Shown: positions 7,154 to 9,836 of the stretch, one piece after another | Position numbering within the stretch: position 1 is the stretch's first letter | How the letters are laid out: each line of letters opens with the position of its first letter | Assembly (NCBI GenBank): GCA_021161305.1 | Contig: JAGHAW010000079.1 | Coordinates: 1 to 9,836 of the forward strand | Source: Sulfurimonas sp. | GTDB taxonomy: Bacteria > Campylobacterota > Campylobacteria > Campylobacterales > Sulfurimonadaceae | Reading direction: 5' to 3' | Length of the DNA: 9,836 nt | Translations under genes and position numbers: made by a program | The notes under the pieces: generated by a model | Seen by the model: the letters and a program-made list of their open reading frames with translations, nothing else | What the model was told of the DNA's origin: nothing | Database searches by the model: none

Positions 7154-7363
7154 ATGGCAAAAAAGAAAAAAAGTGTAGAACTCTCAGATAAAAAGATAAA
7201 TTTTATAATTGAAAAAATATCATATAAAGCTATTCGTTACTATCCAACAGCCATGTCACTTGATGTTATGGTAACAGATGAAAATGGTGTTAAGCTTGGT
7301 ATGCAAAACATCCCTTTTGCTCATCTTCCAAAAGATATTAAGAAAATAATTAAACCAAATTAG
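7154..7363 (+). CDS. small conserved-looking protein of unknown function (69 aa)
   Basis: I chose the ATG at 7154 rather than the in-frame TTG at 7151, because AAAGGA (7141-7146), inside the last codons of the upstream gene, is 7 bases from the ATG. The product begins MAKKKKSVEL and is basic, with no signal peptide or membrane segment. It appears to be one small alpha/beta domain: a helix at about 11-22, then probable strands around SLDVMVTDENG (35-45) and VKLGMQNIPF (46-55), ending in a Lys-rich helix. I know no family for it. The short spacing and the ribosome site inside the S1-protein gene suggest coupled translation and perhaps a shared role in RNA metabolism, but that is guilt by association only. 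Confidence 0.75.
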   Translation: MAKKKKSVELSDKKINFIIEKISYKAIRYYPTAMSLDVMVTDENGVKLGMQNIPFAHLPKDIKKIIKPN

Positions 7364-7407
7364 TAGAAAAGATTTTGACTTTTAATCAGATAAAAAGCAG
7401 TTTAACC

Positions 7408-7446
7408 TAATATAAATATTACCTGATTTATAATGCCCTTATATTA
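7408..7446 (+). promoter_or_regulatory. trpB promoter region with AT-rich inverted repeat around the -10
   Basis: TATAAT at 7429-7434 is a consensus -10, with a predicted start near 7441 and a leader of about 24 bases. It is flanked by TAATATAA (7408-7415) and its exact reverse complement TTATATTA (7439-7446), which could be an operator or just AT-rich chance. No -35 is clear. The ribosome site of trpB is weak (GCGAG, about 5 bases before the ATG). Confidence 0.45.
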
Positions 7447-7464
7447 AATATAAAGCGAGTTACA

Positions 7465-8682
7465 ATGAGTCAATCTTATTTAGAATCAAATCCAGATGAA
7501 AATGGTTATTTTGGCAAATATGGAGGGGCTTTTATCCCTCCTGTTCTTGAAAAGCCTTTTGCAGAGATAGCAGAGGCATATAACAAACTAAAAGATTCTC
7601 CAGAATTTATAAAAGAGTTAAAGTATGTTAGAAAGCACTATCAAGGCAGACCTACTCCTATCTCTTTTGCTAAAAACTTAACAGAGTTTTGTGGTGGTGC
7701 AAAAATCTACCTCAAAAGAGAAGATTTAAACCACACCGGTGCACACAAACTAAACCACTGTATGGCAGAAGTTATGCTTGCCAAATATCTTGGAAAAACA
7801 AAAGTTATAGCAGAAACCGGAGCTGGACAACATGGTGTAGCTCTTGCAACAGCAGCAGCCTATTTTAAACTTGAGTGTGAGATTCATATGGGAGAAGTAG
7901 ATATAGAAAAAGAGCATCCCAATGTTGTTAGAATGAAAATACTTGGAGCAAATGTAATTCCTGCGACTCATGGACTCAAAACTTTAAAAGAAGCAGTTGA
8001 TAGTGCTTTTGAAAAGTATGTAGAAGAGTCTGACACTTCACTCTACTGTATCGGTTCGGTTGTTGGACCTCATCCATTTCCTGTAATGATTAGAAATTTT
8101 CAATCAATAGTAGGATTTGAAGCAAGAGAACAGTTTGATGAGTTAGCTGGAGGAATTCCAAACACTATTATCGCATGTATTGGTGGTGGAAGCAATGCTA
8201 TGGGTATCTTCTCTGGTTTTATTGAAGATAAAGAAGTTGAACTTTATGGAGTTGAACCTCTTGGCATTGGTACAAAACTTGGGCAACATGCAGCAAGTCT
8301 TACTTATGGAGAAGAGGGAATTATGCACGGCTTTAACTCTATCATGCTTAAAGATGAAAATGGAGAACCTGCTCCTGTTTACTCTATAGGTTCTGGAATC
8401 GATTACCCATCAGTTGGACCTGAACACGCATTTTTAAAAGATAAAGGACGAACAAAAATTGGTCTTTGTGATGATGAAGAGGCTGTAGACGCTTTTTATA
8501 AACTCTCACAACTTGAAGGAATCATCCCTGCATTAGAATCGGCTCATGCTGTTGCCTTTGCTATGAAATTAGCAAAAACAATGTCAAAAGATGAGACAAT
8601 TTTAGTAAACCTAAGTGGTAGGGGAGACAAAGATTTAGACTTTGTTGTTGAGCATTTTCCTATCCCACATGCCAAGTTCTAG
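7465..8682 (+). CDS. trpB: tryptophan synthase beta chain (TrpB), stand-alone copy
   Basis: PLP enzyme that joins indole and L-serine to give L-tryptophan, normally in an alpha2beta2 complex with TrpA. Its 405 aa are normal for the TrpB1 group. Seen motifs: GKYGGAFIP (17-25), GRPTPI (61-66), REDLNHTGAHKLN with the Schiff-base lysine K95, AETGAGQHG with catalytic E117, GPHPFP (201-206), the phosphate-binding GGGSNAMG (240-247), SGIDYPSVGPEH with D313, and LSGRGDKD with S384. All catalytic residues are kept. Some usually conserved places differ: HKTNQ/HKINN is HKLNH, and the position of Salmonella R141, which salt-bridges the Asp equal to D313 in the closed state, is Lys here (K149). Interface positions near Salmonella N171 and R175 are Asp and Glu. 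No trpA or other trp gene adjoins it; the mlaE-like gene follows 12 bases later. It may be a second, specialised TrpB or the only one, with trpA elsewhere. Confidence 0.93.
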   Translation: MSQSYLESNPDENGYFGKYGGAFIPPVLEKPFAEIAEAYNKLKDSPEFIKELKYVRKHYQGRPTPISFAKNLTEFCGGAKIYLKREDLNHTGAHKLNHCMAEVMLAKYLGKTKVIAETGAGQHGVALATAAAYFKLECEIHMGEVDIEKEHPNVVRMKILGANVIPATHGLKTLKEAVDSAFEKYVEESDTSLYCIGSVVGPHPFPVMIRNFQSIVGFEAREQFDELAGGIPNTIIACIGGGSNAMGIFSGFIEDKEVELYGVEPLGIGTKLGQHAASLTYGEEGIMHGFNSIMLKDENGEPAPVYSIGSGIDYPSVGPEHAFLKDKGRTKIGLCDDEEAVDAFYKLSQLEGIIPALESAHAVAFAMKLAKTMSKDETILVNLSGRGDKDLDFVVEHFPIPHAKF

Positions 8683-8694
8683 GAAATAAACTAA

Positions 8695-9483
8695 GTGCTT
8701 ATAAAATTTATAGAAGATATTGGTGGTAAAACTATACGGTCAATCTTTTCATTTTATGAAGCACTAAAATTTACCTGTATTTGCCTATTTCACATGCTCC
8801 GTCCAAGTAGTTACAATCCTGCTATGAGAATGGTGCTGACTAAGCAAATTTACTTTACAACAATTCAGATTATCCCTCTTTTTATCATGATGGCCATATT
8901 TTTTGGCTCTATTGTTATTGGTGTGGTAATCTCTCTTGCAACTGAATACAAACTCCAAGATGAAATAGGTTCTATCATTATTGCTTTTGTTATAGATGAG
9001 TTTTCTCCATTTTTTACAGCTCTTTTAATTTCTCTTCGTTCAGGAGCTGCCATCAACACTGAAATAGCAGTTATGAAGGTAAACAACGAACTAAACACCC
9101 TGAAAGAGTATAAGATAGATATGATTGACTACCTCTTTTTACCAAGAATAATCAGTGGTATTATCAGTGTAACTTCTCTCTCAATTGTTTTTGCATTGAT
9201 TATGCTTAGTAGTGGATACCTCTTTACTCTATTTTATATGAATATGGATTTTCATACTTATAAGTATTTGTTAATTAATGCGATTGAAGTACAAGATGTT
9301 CTTATTCTGCTTTTTAAAAGCATCGCCTTTGGTTTTGTAACTATGCTTATCCCATTATATAGTGGATTAAAAACTGCAAAAAGCTATACTGCGATTCCTA
9401 TCTCTGTTCTAAATGGAATGGTTAAGCTTTTTATAGCTATCTTTTTTATCGAGGTGTTATCATTACTAATTCAATCACTATAA
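8695..9483 (+). CDS. mlaE: MlaE-type ABC permease (phospholipid/organic-solvent-tolerance transport)
   Basis: Inner-membrane permease of 262 aa, the usual size for MlaE (PF02405). These proteins form the membrane core of the MCE-type complex that moves phospholipid between inner and outer membranes, working with an ATPase (MlaF) and a periplasmic MCE protein (MlaD). Seen: an amphipathic N-terminal helix (1-35), PSSYNPAMRMVLTKQIYFT (from residue 37), hydrophobic segments at about 54-83, 92-115, 148-182 and 200-225 and at the C terminus, and the conserved loop SLRSGAAINTEIAVMKVNNEL (from 113), equal to the GA-x2-TAE-x-GTMKV signature. The start is GTG at 8695 with AGGA at 8681-8684 overlapping the trpB stop region; family length supports this start. 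The partner genes of the Campylobacter iamB-iamA locus come in the same order. It overlaps the next frame by about 22 bases. Confidence 0.9.
   Translation: MLIKFIEDIGGKTIRSIFSFYEALKFTCICLFHMLRPSSYNPAMRMVLTKQIYFTTIQIIPLFIMMAIFFGSIVIGVVISLATEYKLQDEIGSIIIAFVIDEFSPFFTALLISLRSGAAINTEIAVMKVNNELNTLKEYKIDMIDYLFLPRIISGIISVTSLSIVFALIMLSSGYLFTLFYMNMDFHTYKYLLINAIEVQDVLILLFKSIAFGFVTMLIPLYSGLKTAKSYTAIPISVLNGMVKLFIAIFFIEVLSLLIQSL
9451..9456 (+). promoter_or_regulatory. Shine-Dalgarno GAGGTG inside mlaE, pointing to an AUU start
   Basis: GAGGTG ends 5 bases before ATT at 9462, the only well-placed codon in the following open frame. That frame has no ATG, GTG or TTG between its upstream stop (9423-9425) and the ATG at 9624. 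Confidence 0.45.
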
Positions 9484-9836
9484 GGTTATTTCAAAACCAT
9501 CAGGATATAAAAAACTTTATACAAAAACAGACGGATTACTCACTAATCTCTAAAGAAACCCCACTAATCTCAAATCTAAATGTAGCTGAAAACATATCCA
9601 TTATCAAAGAGATACGAGAACTTATGTCTATAAAAACAGCACAAAAATTAGCTATAAAATATCTTGAAAAAATTGAGTATTCAAATCTTGCTCAAAAAAG
9701 ACCTTCTGAGTGTAATTCAACTCAAAAATTTCATATTATGCTAATAAGAGCATTAATGAGCATAGATAAACTTATTATAATATCAATGCCCATCTATCTG
9801 ATAAATTCTCTTAAAGATATAAAAGTTATAATAGAC
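9462..9836 (+). CDS. degenerate ABC-ATPase-like protein lacking Walker A (3' end outside window)
   Basis: An open frame runs 125 codons to the right edge without a stop. From a presumed AUU start, residues 26-46 (YSLISKETPLISNLNVAENIS) resemble the Q-loop and following helix of an MlaF-like ATPase (compare ...FPHLTVRENV). Residues 58-110 resemble the helical region, signature and Walker B in order, but the signature LSGGQ is ECNSTQ (83-88), the RALA helix survives as LIRALM (94-99), and Walker B LLLLDEP is LIIISMP (104-110), with Asp and Glu replaced. Only about 25 residues precede the Q-loop, far too few for a Walker A, and no GxxGxGKS is visible. It should therefore not hydrolyse ATP. The frame is intact and in the operon position of MlaF behind mlaE, so a real accessory or regulatory partner, with the true ATPase further right, seems more likely than a decaying pseudogene. 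The start codon is uncertain; ATG 9624 would lose the Q-loop homology. Confidence 0.6.
   Translation, partial: MTNSITIRLFQNHQDIKNFIQKQTDYSLISKETPLISNLNVAENISIIKEIRELMSIKTAQKLAIKYLEKIEYSNLAQKRPSECNSTQKFHIMLIRALMSIDKLIIISMPIYLINSLKDIKVIID

Noticed and set aside
8180..8389. A 69-codon + strand ORF inside trpB
   Set aside because: Out-of-frame shadow of a well-conserved part of TrpB with no ribosome site.

Overview
The window looks like chromosomal DNA from a Campylobacterota bacterium, probably close to Sulfurimonas, Sulfuricurvum or the Arcobacter group. This rests on strongly AT-rich coding DNA, tightly packed genes, lysine/isoleucine-rich proteins and an MlaE permease of the type that group carries. 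The genus is inference. I see no insertion sequence, phage gene, tRNA, rRNA or CRISPR array. Apart from one small minus-strand ORF, every gene is on the + strand.

Layout. (1) 2-1792: the C-terminal part of a glucosaminidase-like cell-wall hydrolase that runs in from the left edge, then arsC (thioredoxin-type arsenate reductase), then a MIP/aquaporin channel overlapping arsC by one base (TAATG). The last two look like a two-gene arsenic module: ArsC makes arsenite and the channel lets it leave. (2) 1841-4225: ppsA, PEP synthase, a gluconeogenic enzyme expected in an autotroph that fixes carbon to pyruvate. (3) 4226-4508: a 48-codon, very lysine-rich ORF on the minus strand, convergent with ppsA, then a divergent promoter region. 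(4) 4509-6119: a Na/Pi-cotransporter-family membrane protein with a PhoU-like C-terminal domain, apparently read from a leaderless mRNA. (5) 6120-6301: an intergenic region with a TATAAT box and a compact, hairpin-rich leader, followed by a CvfB-type S1-domain RNA-binding protein and a coupled 69-aa protein of unknown function. (6) 7364-9836: a promoter region with an AT-rich inverted repeat, a stand-alone and somewhat divergent trpB, an MlaE-type phospholipid-transport permease, and the start of an ABC-ATPase-like protein that lacks Walker A and has degenerate signature and Walker B motifs. That last frame has no normal start codon; a good Shine-Dalgarno points to an AUU start.

Most genes are housekeeping or transport functions. 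The parts that deserve a second look are the degenerate nucleotide-binding-domain-like protein behind mlaE, the structured leader of the S1 protein gene, the hidden basic mini-protein, the apparently leaderless transporter mRNA, the arsC-aquaporin pair and the orphan trpB.
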